NCBI RefSeq assembly: GCF_018607995.1
Contig: NZ_JABBAL010000023.1
Span: 248,001 to 312,000 of the forward strand
Length of the DNA: 64,000 nucleotides
Source: Planktotalea sp.
GTDB lineage: Bacteria; Pseudomonadota; Alphaproteobacteria; Rhodobacterales; Rhodobacteraceae
Direction of reading: 5' to 3'
The position numbers were made by a program, and so were the translations under genes. Shown here one piece after another: positions 35,575 through 47,238 of the stretch (its first letter is position 1; the number at the start of each line of letters is the position of its first letter). The notes below the pieces were generated by a model. It did no database searches. It was not told the DNA's origin and saw nothing but the letters and a program-made list of their open reading frames with translations.

Positions 35575-36484
35575 ATGCAAACTTGGGAAATACATAGCTG
35601 CACCGGTAGCCCTCATTGCCGCCACGAAAACGGTTTTGCGGAGTTTGATCGCAAATTCTATTTATTCGGCGGGCTACGCATCTAGGCCGTAGACATCTTT
35701 GATCCTGCGACGAACACGTGGAGTCATGCCTACCCTCTCCCAATGGAGATCCATCACTTCCAGCCCGTGCGCGCCAGGGACGAGCTTTGGTTGCTCGGTA
35801 CCATGACAGGCGTGTTACCGCGTGAGACGCCGTTAGACTATGTCTACATCTGCAAACCAGCAACGGACACATGGTCAGAGGTGCCAAGCATCCCAAAGGC
35901 GCGCGTCATGGTGCGTCTGGCTGTGTGATGCATAGTGATGGCTGGATTTACTTTTCCGTTGGTGTCGTGGACGGGCATCACTAGGGCACACAGGCTTGGT
36001 TTGATCGCTTGAACCCAGAAACAAGAGAATGGTAGATCCTACCAGATGCGCCAAACAAACACGACCATGCGCCGTCTGCGATTGTTGCTGACAAGCTTTA
36101 CTTCTTTGGCAGGCGTGAAACCGGTCGACATAATGGACGGATTACAAAGCACTGTTCTTTGCAGCGCTCGCAGATGTTGATGTCTATGACTTTAAGACAG
36201 GGCACTGGATGGTCCACAAAGAACCCCTGCCAATCCCGACTGCTGCTGCGTGGTACGAGGGTTTTCGACAAAAATTCACTATGTCGGCGGCGAAGCGAGG
36301 CGTTCGTAGGGATGCAGATCTTTGATGCCATTTTTGGCAAATGGTCAGTAGGCCCGTCGCACAATCCCGCGTGTCATGGCACTAATTGCTGTGTCTATGA
36401 TAACCGTCTGAGGATCGCCGCAGGCAGTGGCGCGCGTGATGGAGAACCTGAATTGACCAGCATCGAAAATCTCAAGTTAGACTA
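35575..36484 (+). pseudogene. kelch-repeat (galactose oxidase-like beta-propeller) protein, decayed
   Basis: ATG 35575 reads MQTWEIHSCTGSPHCRHENG and KFYLFGGLRI, then TAG (35683-35685). After it come VDIFDPATNTWSHAYPLPME, LDYVYICKPATDTWSEVPSI, a frameshift near 35905-35920, and CVMHSDGWIYFSVGVVDGHH. Further TAG codons follow, one before GTQAWFDRLNPETREW and one after it, then DAPNKHDHAPSAIVADKLYF, more frameshifts near 36140-36160 and about 36270, DVDVYDFKTGHWMVHKEPLP and a final stretch MQIFDAIFGKWSVGPSHNPA to TAA near 36484. The alternating DIFDPATNTW / VYDFKTGHW segments are kelch blades. The intact protein would be about 300 residues. Function before decay is unknown; no catalytic tyrosine-cysteine pair is obvious. 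Confidence 0.8.
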
Positions 36485-36496
36485 AGGGCGCACGCG

Positions 36497-36847
36497 TTAC
36501 TCAACATCCCATTCTTCGTCATCGCGCAATCCACCCATCGCGATCCATGACAAACGCACGCGCGCAACGCGAGTATCGCCCCGTGTGCGAAAAATCAGTT
36601 CGAAGCCAGTGGTAGAGATATTCTTGGCCAACACGTCCGATCGCATATTAGTGTCTTTGTCCAAATCCATCAGCGACATCAGCACATGCACAGAAGATGC
36701 CGCTTCGAATGGTTCTGAAAACACTATGGTTTTCTTGCGCTGTCGCGTGTCGCTACCCGACCACATCTTACCATCATTCTCGTAATCAGAGAACATGATG
36801 TGTTCGCCTTGGTCTATTCCAAAGAGATGACTACGAATGCGTTTCGT
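36497..36847 (-). CDS. H-type lectin domain protein with a probable lost start codon (ACG)
   Basis: The minus-strand frame reads KRIRSHLFGIDQGEHIMFSD, DGKMWSGSDTRQRKKTIVF, EPFEAASSVHVLMSLMDLDK, FRTRGDTRVARVRLSWIAMG and ends GLRDDEEWDVE. This matches H-type lectin domains, small beta-sandwich sugar-binding modules common in Rhodobacterales. Where related proteins begin with Met-Lys-Arg the codon is ACG at 36845-36847, and no ATG, GTG or TTG lies between it and the TAG further upstream in frame. The first usable ATG is at 36794-36796 (MFSDYENDG), which would drop 17 residues of the first strand. The gene may be translated poorly, use ACG, or be a starting pseudogene. The C-terminal domain is complete. 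Confidence 0.72.
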   Translation of the reverse strand, partial: TKRIRSHLFGIDQGEHIMFSDYENDGKMWSGSDTRQRKKTIVFSEPFEAASSVHVLMSLMDLDKDTNMRSDVLAKNISTTGFELIFRTRGDTRVARVRLSWIAMGGLRDDEEWDVE

Positions 36848-36940
36848 GTGGCTTTCACGTAAATGAACGGATTTATTCTAATAATTGGTAACATCGAATG
36901 ATGCCAGTAATTTGGCAAGCCTCGAACGCTTAGGCAATAA

Positions 36941-36968
36941 GAAAGCCCTCCCGAAATGACGGAAGGGC
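36941..36968 (-). terminator. terminator of the atp operon
   Basis: On the minus strand GCCCTTCCG, loop TCATTT, CGGGAGGGC, then CTTTCTTATT. One mismatch in a nine-base stem, followed by a T-rich tail, 25 bases past the atpC stop. Confidence 0.75.
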
Positions 36969-36992
36969 CCAAATTCTAAAATCAGCGATTAT

Positions 36993-37409
36993 TTAGTTAA
37001 CGCTGATACCAAGCGCGTCACCAATTGCAACAACATCTGCTAGAGCTTTGGCTGCATCATCTACGCCTTCACTCTTTGCATCTTGCGCTTTCGCAAACGC
37101 ATCTGTCGCTGCGTCCAGCATGCCTTTAAGCGTCGCTTGATCCATGTCTACTTTCGCAATCGCACGCTCGGCCAGAACGGAAATACCGCCATCACCGATC
37201 TCTGCGAAACCGCCGGTTACCACATACTCTGCGTCACCCGCTGGGCCGCTCACTTTCAAAACACCGGGGCGTAGTGTTGTGATCGTTGGTGCGTGATCAG
37301 CCATAGCTGTCATGTCACCGTCAGAGCCTGGAATTTGCACTTCGCTCACCTGCATGGATGCGAGGCTGCGCTCTGGGGAAACCAGATCGAATTGCAATGT
37401 ATCCGCCAT
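36993..37409 (-). CDS. atpC: F1F0 ATP synthase epsilon subunit
   Basis: A 138-residue central-stalk subunit that couples gamma rotation and can inhibit ATP hydrolysis. The N-terminal beta-sandwich is complete ([60 protein letters not shown]). The C-terminal helical part is alanine-rich ([20 protein letters not shown]) and continues to the end. It is the last gene of atpHAGDC, 55 bases after atpD, and is followed by a hairpin terminator. The ATG at 37407-37409 is preceded by AAAGGAGACGAAC. Confidence 0.94.
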   Translation of the reverse strand: MADTLQFDLVSPERSLASMQVSEVQIPGSDGDMTAMADHAPTITTLRPGVLKVSGPAGDAEYVVTGGFAEIGDGGISVLAERAIAKVDMDQATLKGMLDAATDAFAKAQDAKSEGVDDAAKALADVVAIGDALGISVN

Positions 37410-37464
37410 GTTCGTCTCCTTTGTAGGTGGTGCTGAGCGAGCCCAGCAACGACCAAATCAACGA

Positions 37465-38907
<1,443 letters not shown>

Positions 38908-39783
38908 TTAGAGCGCTTCCGCGCCCGAAATGATTTCAATCAGCTCGTTGGTGATGACGGCCTGACGGGAACGGTTGTACTGGATCGTCAGCTTGTCGAT
39001 CATGTCACCCGCGTTGCGTGTTGCGTTGTCCATCGCAGACATACGTGAACCTTGCTCGGACGCCGCGTTTTCCAGCAGAGCTGAGAAAATCGCTGTGGCG
39101 ACACCGCGCGGCAGCAAGTCAGCCAAGATGGCCTCTTCGCTTGGTTCATAGTCATAAAGCGTTGCTGCTTCGGCACCCTCTTCCGCTTCGAACGCGGCAG
39201 GAATAATCTGCTGCGCTGTCGGGATTTGAGTGACGACGTTCTGGAACTTCGCGTAGAAGAGCGTCGCAACATCAAACTCTTCGGCATCGAAACGCGTCAG
39301 AACATCGGATGCGATGTCTTGTGCGTTTGAATAACCAAGGCGTTTTACGTCAGACAGATCGACGTGGCCTACATAGTACTGACCAAAGTCACGCTTGAGG
39401 CTCTCGCGGCCTTTCTTGCCGACAGTCAAAATCTTGACCGTCTTACCGTTCGCGAGAAGGCTATCTGCGTGCGCACGGGCTTTCTTGGCGATGTTGGTAT
39501 TAAAACCACCGCAAAGGCCACGCTCGGACGTCATGATGACCAACAGATGCACATCATCTTTGCCGCTCCCGCTAAGCAGTTTAGGCGCAGAGTCAGATCC
39601 ACCAACAGAGGCTGCCAGCCCTGCCATCACAGCATTAAAACGCTCTGTGTATGGGCGTGACTGCTCGGCAGCTTCCTGCGCGCGGCGAAGTTTCGCCGCG
39701 GCAACCATTTGCATGGCTTTCGTGATCTTGCGTGTGTTTTTCACACTCTCGATCCGATTTTTGAGATCTTTAAGATTTGCCAT
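38908..39783 (-). CDS. atpG: F1F0 ATP synthase gamma subunit
   Basis: The rotating central shaft (291 residues). The N-terminal coiled-coil helix is recognisable ([40 protein letters not shown]), the Rossmann-like middle has [19 protein letters not shown], and the C-terminal helix has [20 protein letters not shown] and [20 protein letters not shown]. Both terminal helices, which insert into the alpha3beta3 barrel, are intact. The gene lies 13 bases after atpA and 18 before atpD. Confidence 0.97.
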   Translation of the reverse strand: MANLKDLKNRIESVKNTRKITKAMQMVAAAKLRRAQEAAEQSRPYTERFNAVMAGLAASVGGSDSAPKLLSGSGKDDVHLLVIMTSERGLCGGFNTNIAKKARAHADSLLANGKTVKILTVGKKGRESLKRDFGQYYVGHVDLSDVKRLGYSNAQDIASDVLTRFDAEEFDVATLFYAKFQNVVTQIPTAQQIIPAAFEAEEGAEAATLYDYEPSEEAILADLLPRGVATAIFSALLENAASEQGSRMSAMDNATRNAGDMIDKLTIQYNRSRQAVITNELIEIISGAEAL

Positions 39784-39796
39784 CTAATTGATCCCC

Positions 39797-41335
39797 TTAC
39801 GCAAAATCAGAAGCGAATTCGGTAAGTGCTGCGCTAAGTTTGTCGGCAATCTCACCTTTGATCTTCTGATCTTTGTTGGTGATTTCGTCCAAAATCGCTG
39901 CGTGCTTGGAACGCATATGTGCGAGCATGCCCGCCTCATAACGACCAACGTCAGACACTTCGATCTTGTCGAGGAAGCCGTTCGTACCAGCATAAATCAC
40001 GCAAACGATTTCAGCGTTTGTAAGTGGTGAATACTGTGGCTGCTTCATCAACTCGGTCAAACGCGCACCACGGTTCAGCAACTGCTGCGTCGCCGCGTCG
40101 AGATCAGAACCGAACTGAGCAAACGCCGCCATTTCGCGATACTGAGCAAGGGAAAGCTTAACCGGACCAGCAACAGAGGACATCGCCTTTGTCTGCGCGG
40201 AAGAGCCAACACGAGAAACAGACAGACCTGTGTTCACAGCTGGGCGGATACCTTGGAAGAACAATTCTGTTTCCAAGAAGATCTGACCGTCTGTAATCGA
40301 AATCACGTTTGTCGGAATAAACGCAGAAACGTCACCGCCCTGTGTTTCAATGATCGGCAGAGCCGTCAAAGAACCCGAACCGTTGTCTTCGTTCAGCTTC
40401 GCGGAACGCTCAAGCAAACGGGAGTGAAGATAGAAAACGTCGCCTGGATACGCTTCACGGCCTGGTGGGCGGCGAAGAAGCAAGGACATTTGACGATACG
40501 CAACCGCTTGCTTGGAAAGGTCATCATAGATGATCAAAGCGTGACGACCATTGTCGCGGAAGTGCTCCGCCATGGATGTCGCAGCATAAGGTGCGAGGAA
40601 CTGCAAAGGTGCAGGCTCGGACGCGGTTGCTGCAACAACGATGGAATATTCCATCGCGCCGCTCTCTTCGAGCTTCTTAACCAACTGCGCCACTGTGGAA
40701 CGCTTTTGGCCGATCGCAACGTAGACGCAGTACAATTTCTTGTTCTCGTTGTCGCCAGCAGCTTCGTTGTAGGATTTTTGGTTCAGGATCGCGTCCAGAG
40801 CAACGGCAGTTTTGCCTGTCTGACGGTCACCAATGATCAGCTCTCGCTGGCCACGACCAATTGGGATCATCGCGTCAACGGACTTCAGGCCAGTTGCCAT
40901 CGGCTCGTGAACGGATTTACGTGGGATAATGCCCGGCGCTTTGACTTCCGCAACAACACGCTTGGTTGTTTTGATCGGGCCTTTGCCGTCAAGCGGGTTA
41001 CCAAGACCATCAACAACGCGACCAAGCAGCTCGTCACCGACTGGAACGTCAACGATAGAGTTGGTGCGCTTGACAGTGTCACCCTCTTTAATGTCACGGT
41101 CAGAACCGAAGATAACAACACCAACGTTGTCCGCTTCGAGGTTCAAGGCCATGCCCTGAATACCGCCAGGGAATTCGACCATTTCACCGGCCTGAACATT
41201 GTCCAGACCGTGAACACGCGCAATACCGTCACCGACGGACAATACGCGGCCAACCTCGGCCACTTCAGCGTCTTTGCCGAAGTTCTTAATCTGGTCCTTA
41301 AGGATCGCAGAAATTTCTGCAGCTTGGATACCCAT
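39797..41335 (-). CDS. atpA: F1F0 ATP synthase alpha subunit
   Basis: Non-catalytic nucleotide-binding F1 subunit, 512 residues. Walker A is [20 protein letters not shown]; Walker B lies in [20 protein letters not shown]. The arginine finger region is [19 protein letters not shown] (catalytic Arg in SRVGSSAQ). The N-terminus [20 protein letters not shown] includes the helix that contacts the delta subunit. It starts at the base after the atpH stop (41336), so the two are adjacent without spacing, and atpG follows after 13 bases. Confidence 0.98.
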   Translation of the reverse strand: MGIQAAEISAILKDQIKNFGKDAEVAEVGRVLSVGDGIARVHGLDNVQAGEMVEFPGGIQGMALNLEADNVGVVIFGSDRDIKEGDTVKRTNSIVDVPVGDELLGRVVDGLGNPLDGKGPIKTTKRVVAEVKAPGIIPRKSVHEPMATGLKSVDAMIPIGRGQRELIIGDRQTGKTAVALDAILNQKSYNEAAGDNENKKLYCVYVAIGQKRSTVAQLVKKLEESGAMEYSIVVAATASEPAPLQFLAPYAATSMAEHFRDNGRHALIIYDDLSKQAVAYRQMSLLLRRPPGREAYPGDVFYLHSRLLERSAKLNEDNGSGSLTALPIIETQGGDVSAFIPTNVISITDGQIFLETELFFQGIRPAVNTGLSVSRVGSSAQTKAMSSVAGPVKLSLAQYREMAAFAQFGSDLDAATQQLLNRGARLTELMKQPQYSPLTNAEIVCVIYAGTNGFLDKIEVSDVGRYEAGMLAHMRSKHAAILDEITNKDQKIKGEIADKLSAALTEFASDFA

Positions 41336-41896
41336 TTATCCGACCTCTTTCATTGCATTCTGGAGGGAATTGAGCTTGGAGCGGATCGACGTGTCGATCA
41401 TCTTCGAGCCAACTTTAACGACAAGACCGCCGATGAGGGATTCATCAACGGTCGCTTTGATAATAACGTCTTTGCCTACATTGGCCTTCAGCGTTTTCGC
41501 CAGTTTATCTGACTGCGCCTTGGTCATTGCAGTTGCGGAGGTAACTTCCGCCGTCACTTCGCCTTTGTCCTGTGCGATCAGATCACGCAGTTGGGACACA
41601 AGTTGCGGCAAAACGAACAAACGACGCTTGGAGGCCATAAGGCTCAGCGTGTTTGCCATGATTGGCTGCAACTTCATTTTTTTGGAGATCGCATTGATCG
41701 CCTCGCCCTGAACATCGCGGGAATACACCGGCGAAGAAATCAGATCGCGCATCTCAGCGCTGGCATCGAGCGCCGCTGCTAAATCGTCTACATTAGTTTC
41801 GAGTTTTGCGATGGCCCTGCCGTCTTTGGCAAGATCGAAAACTGCCGAAGCATAGCGCGCAGCGATACCTGAAGAAATCGAAGCTGTTTCGGACAC
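41336..41896 (-). CDS. atpH: F1F0 ATP synthase delta subunit (GTG start)
   Basis: The stator subunit (186 residues) that ties the alpha3beta3 head to the peripheral stalk. The N-terminal helical domain has [20 protein letters not shown], the centre [20 protein letters not shown], and the end [20 protein letters not shown], all typical of AtpH. Two GTG codons are possible starts: 41894-41896 (preferred: AAAGGG five bases upstream, product opening with Ser-Glu-Thr) and 41900-41902. It is the first gene of atpHAGDC. The upstream 41903-42168 region contains no gene that I can see and must hold the operon promoter. The F0 genes (atpB, E, F, I) are absent here, as expected when F0 is encoded elsewhere in Rhodobacterales. 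Confidence 0.95.
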   Translation of the reverse strand: MSETASISSGIAARYASAVFDLAKDGRAIAKLETNVDDLAAALDASAEMRDLISSPVYSRDVQGEAINAISKKMKLQPIMANTLSLMASKRRLFVLPQLVSQLRDLIAQDKGEVTAEVTSATAMTKAQSDKLAKTLKANVGKDVIIKATVDESLIGGLVVKVGSKMIDTSIRSKLNSLQNAMKEVG

Positions 41897-42168
41897 GTCC
41901 ACCCTTTCGATATTCTGGCTCTTTTTCCTGAAATTGAAGGATCAGGTCGAGAGCGATGGAGCTCCAACTCCCGTTGGTGCGTGAAATTCTGGGCCGATGT
42001 AGCAGAGGGTTTGCCGCATCGCAACATATCTTGATATAATTGCGTGAACGCATAATCCCTTGTTTTTAGGGCTTCGACGCAAGTGCGACGAGATGCGCAG
42101 GCAAATCACTGACAAAAATTGAAGGATCCCGTGACTTTACATGATTCCTTCAGAGAGCTTAACGCTCA

Positions 42169-42930
42169 TCAACGCTCGCTGCGCAATCCTACCGCCGTTT
42201 CTGGCGCGGGCTTAGGGCTCAACACGTCCATCGGACTTGGCACACGTAGCCGCGTCCCTAATCCAAGTGGCGCATGCACACGCTTGGATGCCTCAACCAT
42301 CAATACGCCCGATGGGAATATTGCTGGGATTTTGCCACCCATCCGTTCCAACACCCTACCGGACTTCATCCACGCGCGCTTAGCGCTTGGTGGTTGATAA
42401 AGCGCTGCCGCGTGGCGCTCAGGCAGAAATCCGTGACGTTTCAGTTGCGCTTCAAGTTGGGTGATCGTGTAAGGCCGCCCGAAACCAAATGGCGTCGCAT
42501 CACTTCTCGACCACAATCCCGCACGGTTAGGCACGATAAACAACGCATGCCCCCCAGGCCCTAAAACGCGCCAACATTCATTTAAAACAGCAGTCGGATT
42601 CTCCGAGGTCTCCAACCCGTGCATCACAATCAGACGATCCACACGTCCCGTTTCAATCGGCCACAGCATTTCTTCACACAGCACAGACACATTAGGCAGA
42701 CCCGCAGGCCACTGGATCACCCCCTGAGGTCCAGGCATCAAGGCCAGTACACGGCGCGCATCCTTGAGGTAGGGTCGCAACAAAGGCACAGCAAAGCCAA
42801 AGCCCGCAACGGTTTGCCCTTTCGCTTCCGGCCAAAGTTTGACCACGCGATCGCGCACAGCGCGTTGCGCCGCACGCCCCAAAGCGGAGCGATAATAGAA
42901 ATTTCGTAGGTCCTGCACATCAAGATGCAT
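42169..42930 (-). CDS. class I SAM-dependent methyltransferase
   Basis: A 253-residue methyltransferase-fold protein. Motif I (SAM binding) is [20 protein letters not shown], which is less canonical than GxGxG. The acidic and motif III parts are [20 protein letters not shown] and [20 protein letters not shown] (typical LxPGG motif of methyltransferases). The C-terminal region ([19 protein letters not shown]) is Pro-rich. The substrate is unknown. It is divergent from gloB with 63 bases between the starts; the pair may share a promoter region. Confidence 0.8.
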   Translation of the reverse strand: MHLDVQDLRNFYYRSALGRAAQRAVRDRVVKLWPEAKGQTVAGFGFAVPLLRPYLKDARRVLALMPGPQGVIQWPAGLPNVSVLCEEMLWPIETGRVDRLIVMHGLETSENPTAVLNECWRVLGPGGHALFIVPNRAGLWSRSDATPFGFGRPYTITQLEAQLKRHGFLPERHAAALYQPPSAKRAWMKSGRVLERMGGKIPAIFPSGVLMVEASKRVHAPLGLGTRLRVPSPMDVLSPKPAPETAVGLRSER

Positions 42931-42993
42931 TGCAGCCCCTCTCTCGATCAGCCAAGCTTAACTTGCATCATAGTGAGCCGGAGCCAATTTGCC

Positions 42994-43761
42994 ATGCCTT
43001 ATGAAATCGTGACGATCCCCTGCCTTGAGGACAACTATGCATTTCTGATCGGAAATCTAGACACAGGCGAAGCGGCAATTGTCGATGTCCCAGAGGCTGC
43101 GCCAATCAATGATATGCTTAAAACCAAGGGCTGGGAATTGAGCACTGTGCTACTGACCCATCATCATTGGGATCATGTGGAGGGGCTTGATGGTCTCACA
43201 GGGCGCGAACGCTTGAGTGTTATCGGCGCAACAGCCGATGAACATCGCCTACCAAAGTTGTCAAAGGCTGTGAACGAAGGTGACATCATCGATGTCCTAG
43301 GCACGCAGACTCATATCATCGACGTTTCCGGTCACACGCTTGGCCATATCGCATTTCACATGCCCGATCTTGATGCCGTGTTTACCGCTGATAGCTTGAT
43401 GACCCTCGGTTGTGGCCGCTTGTTTGAGGGCACGCCCGCTCAGATGTTTGAGAGCCTAGCAAAGCTTAATGCGCTGCCGGACGACACCATTCTTTATTCT
43501 GGTCACGAGTACACATCGACCAATGCTAGATTTGCCCTGACTATTGAACCCGAGAACGCGGCGCTTATCTCTAGACGTGAAGCCACGAAATTGGCGCGTG
43601 CGGCAGGATCGCCGACTGTGCCCTCATCCCTCAAACGTGAACGCGCGACAAATCCATTCCTGCGCGCCCACGTTCCCGAAATCGCAGTGCATCTAGGTAT
43701 GCCAAACGCCGCACCGGTGGATGTCTTCACCGAAATTCGAAAACGCCGTGACAAATTTTAA
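42994..43761 (+). CDS. gloB: hydroxyacylglutathione hydrolase (glyoxalase II)
   Basis: Hydrolyses S-D-lactoylglutathione to D-lactate and glutathione, the second step of methylglyoxal detoxification. The metallo-beta-lactamase metal motif is LLTHHHWDHVEGLDGL (HxHxDH), followed by DVSGHTLGHIAFHM and FTADSLMTLGCGRLFEGTP. The second-site His and substrate region is LYSGHEYTSTNARFALTIEP, and the C-terminal glutathione-binding domain ends with EIRKRRDKF. ATG 42994 starts MPYEIVTIPCLEDNYAFLIG. The following 43762-43938 stretch holds no gene that I can see. Confidence 0.95.
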   Translation: MPYEIVTIPCLEDNYAFLIGNLDTGEAAIVDVPEAAPINDMLKTKGWELSTVLLTHHHWDHVEGLDGLTGRERLSVIGATADEHRLPKLSKAVNEGDIIDVLGTQTHIIDVSGHTLGHIAFHMPDLDAVFTADSLMTLGCGRLFEGTPAQMFESLAKLNALPDDTILYSGHEYTSTNARFALTIEPENAALISRREATKLARAAGSPTVPSSLKRERATNPFLRAHVPEIAVHLGMPNAAPVDVFTEIRKRRDKF

Positions 43762-43938
43762 GCCGGCCCTAAATCAAGACTATTCGTCTCAATCATCCTT
43801 AATACGTGCCAGTCACATCAAAGTTGATCGAGAAAAGTCAGAATTCGCTTGAAGCTGGTCAGATATCGACCAAACTTCAAGACAGATGGCCCAGAGCTTC
43901 GGCATCCCCGAGCAGGGTCCAAGAAAAGGAGCACGCCC

Positions 43939-46266
43939 GTGCCATCATTTTCGACAACCCTTGAGCAGGCAATCCATGCTGCGCTGGCGCTTGCAAATGC
44001 GCGCCGCCATGAATTCGCGACACTAGAGCATCTGTTGCTCGCGCTTGTCGATGAACCCGATGCAAAGCGCGTGATGAAAGCCTGCTCCGTCGACACAGAA
44101 GAGCTGCGCCAAACATTAGTAGGTTTCATCGACGATGATCTCAGCAATCTGATCACTGACATCGAAGGGTCAGAGGCAGTTCCAACAGCAGCCTTCCAGC
44201 GCGTAATCCAACGCGCCGCAATCCATGTGCAAAGCTCTGGCCGCTCTGAAGTGACAGGTGCAAATGTTTTGGTAGCGATGTTTGCGGAACGCGAAAGCAA
44301 CGCCGCCTATTTCCTGCAAGAACAAGACATGACGCGCTATGATGCGGTGAACTACATCGCCCACGGCGTTGCCAAAGACCCTGCGTTTGGCGATTCTCGC
44401 CCTGTGACCGGATCTGGAGAGATGGATGAAGACGGTGCTGCCGCAGCGATGGAGGGCGAAGAGAAAAAAGAAAGTGCTCTCTCGAAATACTGTGTGGACC
44501 TTAATGTAAAGGCCGCAAAAGGCGATGTTGATCCGCTGATCGGTCGCGACAGCGAAGTGGAGCGTTGCATTCAGGTTCTATGCCGTCGTCGCAAGAACAA
44601 CCCGCTTTTGGTGGGTGATCCGGGCGTTGGCAAAACGGCAATTGCTGAGGGTCTCGCACGTAAGATTGTGCAAGGCGAAACACCTGAAGTCCTATCGCAA
44701 ACGACGATCTTCTCGCTCGACATGGGCGCATTGCTGGCGGGCACACGCTATCGCGGTGATTTTGAGGAACGTCTCAAAGCGGTTGTGTCCGAGATTGAAG
44801 AACACCCCGACAGCGTCTTGTTTATTGACGAGATTCACACGGTGATCGGCGCTGGTGCAACGTCTGGCGGTGCAATGGATGCGTCCAACCTTTTGAAGCC
44901 CGCGCTTCAGGGCGGTAAACTGCGTACCATGGGGTCGACCACGTATAAGGAGTTCCGTCAGCACTTTGAGAAAGACCGCGCGCTCAGCCGTCGGTTCCAA
45001 AAGATCGACGTGAATGAACCTTCTGTCGAAGATTCAATCAAAATCCTCAAAGGCCTGAAACCTTATTTTGAGGATCATCACTCCGTCAAATACACCGCCG
45101 ATGCGATCAAGACCGCCGTTGAACTGGCCGCGCGCTATATCAATGACCGCAAGCTGCCTGACAAAGCCATCGATGTGATCGACGAAGCAGGTGCCGCACA
45201 ACGTTTGGTTGTGGAGAGCAAACGTCGCAAAACGCTGGGTGCTAAGGAGATCGAAGCCGTCGTCGCCAAGATCGCCCGCATCCCACCGAAAAGCGTTTCC
45301 AAGAGCGATGCAGAGGTGCTTAAGGACTTGGAGGCGAGCCTTAAGCGCGTCGTCTTCGGTCAGGATAATGCGATCGAAGCACTCAGCTCTGCAATCAAAC
45401 TCGCGCGTGCGGGCCTTCGTGAGCCTGAAAAGCCCATCGGTAACTACCTCTTCGCTGGTCCAACTGGCGTGGGTAAAACCGAAGTGGCCAAGCAGCTTGC
45501 GGATACGCTTGGTGTTGAGATGTTACGCTTTGATATGTCCGAGTACATGGAAAAACATGCAGTTTCGCGTCTCATCGGTGCCCCTCCCGGCTATGTCGGG
45601 TTCGATCAAGGTGGCCTTTTGACAGATGGCGTGGATCAACATCCCCACTGCGTTCTTTTGCTGGACGAGATCGAAAAAGCTCATCCCGATGTGTTCAACA
45701 TTCTGTTGCAAGTAATGGATCACGGTAAACTCACGGATCACAATGGCCGCGCGGTTGATTTCCGCAATGTGGTGTTGATCATGACATCGAATGCTGGTGC
45801 CGCCGAGCAAGCGAAGGAAGCTTTGGGCTTTGGCCGTTCCGCACGCGAGGGTGAAGACACCGCCGCGGTCGAGCGCACATTCACGCCAGAGTTCCGCAAC
45901 CGTCTTGATGCGATCATCAGCTTCGGTGCATTGCCGAAAAAGGTTATCATGCAAGTGGTCGAAAAGTTCGTGCTCCAACTTGAAGCGCAACTGATGGACC
46001 GTAATGTGACCTTCGAACTGTCCAAAGCAGCAACTGAGTGGATAGCGGATAAAGGCTACGACAGTAAGATGGGTGCGCGTCCGTTGGGCCGTGTGATCCA
46101 AGAGCATATCAAAAAGCCGCTCGCAGAAGAACTGCTGTTTGGTAAGCTCGCCAAAGGCGGCGTCGTCAAGGTTGGTGTCAAAGACGGGAAAATCTCGCTT
46201 AAGACCGAAGGCCCTGACAAACCGCGCTTGTCTGGTAAAAAACCACCGCTGCTTACTGCTGAGTAA
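43939..46266 (+). CDS. clpA: ATP-dependent Clp protease ATP-binding subunit ClpA (GTG start)
   Basis: AAA+ unfoldase (775 residues) that feeds proteins to ClpP. The N-domain is [20 protein letters not shown] onward (two repeats). AAA1 has Walker [19 protein letters not shown] and Walker [19 protein letters not shown]2 has Walker [21 protein letters not shown] and Walker [18 protein letters not shown]. The start is GTG 43939-43941 with AAGGAG 8 bases upstream; extending further would add residues that do not resemble ClpA. The adaptor gene clpS, often adjacent, is not present here. The stop TAA overlaps the start of the M23 peptidase pseudogene by one base. Confidence 0.96.
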   Translation: MPSFSTTLEQAIHAALALANARRHEFATLEHLLLALVDEPDAKRVMKACSVDTEELRQTLVGFIDDDLSNLITDIEGSEAVPTAAFQRVIQRAAIHVQSSGRSEVTGANVLVAMFAERESNAAYFLQEQDMTRYDAVNYIAHGVAKDPAFGDSRPVTGSGEMDEDGAAAAMEGEEKKESALSKYCVDLNVKAAKGDVDPLIGRDSEVERCIQVLCRRRKNNPLLVGDPGVGKTAIAEGLARKIVQGETPEVLSQTTIFSLDMGALLAGTRYRGDFEERLKAVVSEIEEHPDSVLFIDEIHTVIGAGATSGGAMDASNLLKPALQGGKLRTMGSTTYKEFRQHFEKDRALSRRFQKIDVNEPSVEDSIKILKGLKPYFEDHHSVKYTADAIKTAVELAARYINDRKLPDKAIDVIDEAGAAQRLVVESKRRKTLGAKEIEAVVAKIARIPPKSVSKSDAEVLKDLEASLKRVVFGQDNAIEALSSAIKLARAGLREPEKPIGNYLFAGPTGVGKTEVAKQLADTLGVEMLRFDMSEYMEKHAVSRLIGAPPGYVGFDQGGLLTDGVDQHPHCVLLLDEIEKAHPDVFNILLQVMDHGKLTDHNGRAVDFRNVVLIMTSNAGAAEQAKEALGFGRSAREGEDTAAVERTFTPEFRNRLDAIISFGALPKKVIMQVVEKFVLQLEAQLMDRNVTFELSKAATEWIADKGYDSKMGARPLGRVIQEHIKKPLAEELLFGKLAKGGVVKVGVKDGKISLKTEGPDKPRLSGKKPPLLTAE

Positions 46267-47238
46267 TGCTTCGGACCTTCGCACTCATTGCCTGCGCCGC
46301 ATCCCCACTTGCGGCCCGGGGTTGCGGTTTTCGCAACCGATTGACTGCACGTTGGGCGCGGATTGCTTCATCGAAGACTACGTGGACACCAATCCTTTTG
46401 AGAAGACATCCCAAGACCATAGATGCGGCCTGAACACACGTGATGGTCACACAGGAACCGATTTTGCGCTGATTGATTTTGCCTCTGTCGAGCAGGGCGT
46501 AGACGTTTTGGCCGCTGCGCCCGGTCGCGTTTTCCGGCTCCGCGACAGCATGCCCGATGATCGTTTGCAAAGAGGTGTGACCTCCCAAAATGCGTGCGGA
46601 AATGCCGTTATTCTGGCGCATGCAGACGGTTACCAGACCACCTATTGCCATTTGAAACGTGGCTCAATCAACGTCTCAATAGGTGATACCGTGGAACGCG
46701 GCCAACCCATTGGAAAAGTAGGGCTATCCGGCCGCACGGCCCATCCCCATGTACATTTCGGTATTAAAAAAACGGCACGCAACTCGACCCGTTCCGAGCT
46801 GAAACGAACGATCAATGCGCGACGGAACCAGGCCCGACGCTCTGGCTTAACCCGCCAGAGTATCACGCCACAATTCTGCGCTTAGCCGGCTTTTCTAACG
46901 CAGTGCCAAAGTTTCAAGACACCGTTTCAGGTGCTGCACGGTTGACAAATTCAAAGCCAGATCAACCTCTCGTCGTTTATGTCGAAGCCGGCTTTAGCCA
47001 GCACGGCGATATTCTGGACTTTAGCGCAACAGGTCCTCTTGGCGAGGCGTTTCACCATCGCATCTTGCTGAAACAACCGAAGAAAAGTACGCGCCGTGCC
47101 TTTGGTAAACGCGCACCTCAAGAAGGTTGGCCGCTCGGAGAATATAGAGGACAGATCATACTCACACGCAAAGGAAAATCATCGCCAATCGCTTTGCGCA
47201 TGTCACTTCGCGTACTAACTGCCACTATTTTTCGGTAA
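46266..47238 (+). pseudogene. M23 (LytM-type) peptidase, two frameshifts
   Basis: ATG 46266 gives a signal peptide-like [17 protein letters not shown]. The frame then shifts near 46303-46320 into RFSQPIDCTLGADCFIEDYV and the catalytic core: DGHTGTDFALIDF (metal-binding HxxxD), ILAHADGYQTTYCHLKRGS and SGRTAHPHVHFGI (HxH). At an A7 run (46766-46772) the protein shifts again to NGTQLDPFRAETNDQCATEP, then GPTLWLNPPEYHATILRLAG, and a C-terminal domain with ILDFSATGPLGEAFHHRILL, ending TAA 47236-47238. All active-site residues are present, so decay is recent. LytM-domain proteins cut peptidoglycan or regulate amidases. The start overlaps the clpA stop by one base; the 3' end overlaps the convergent stator-like gene by 14 bases. 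Confidence 0.8.

Noticed and set aside
40253..41512. Long plus-strand reading frame of 419 codons over atpA/atpH
   Set aside because: Antisense of atpA and part of atpH; no recognisable domain.
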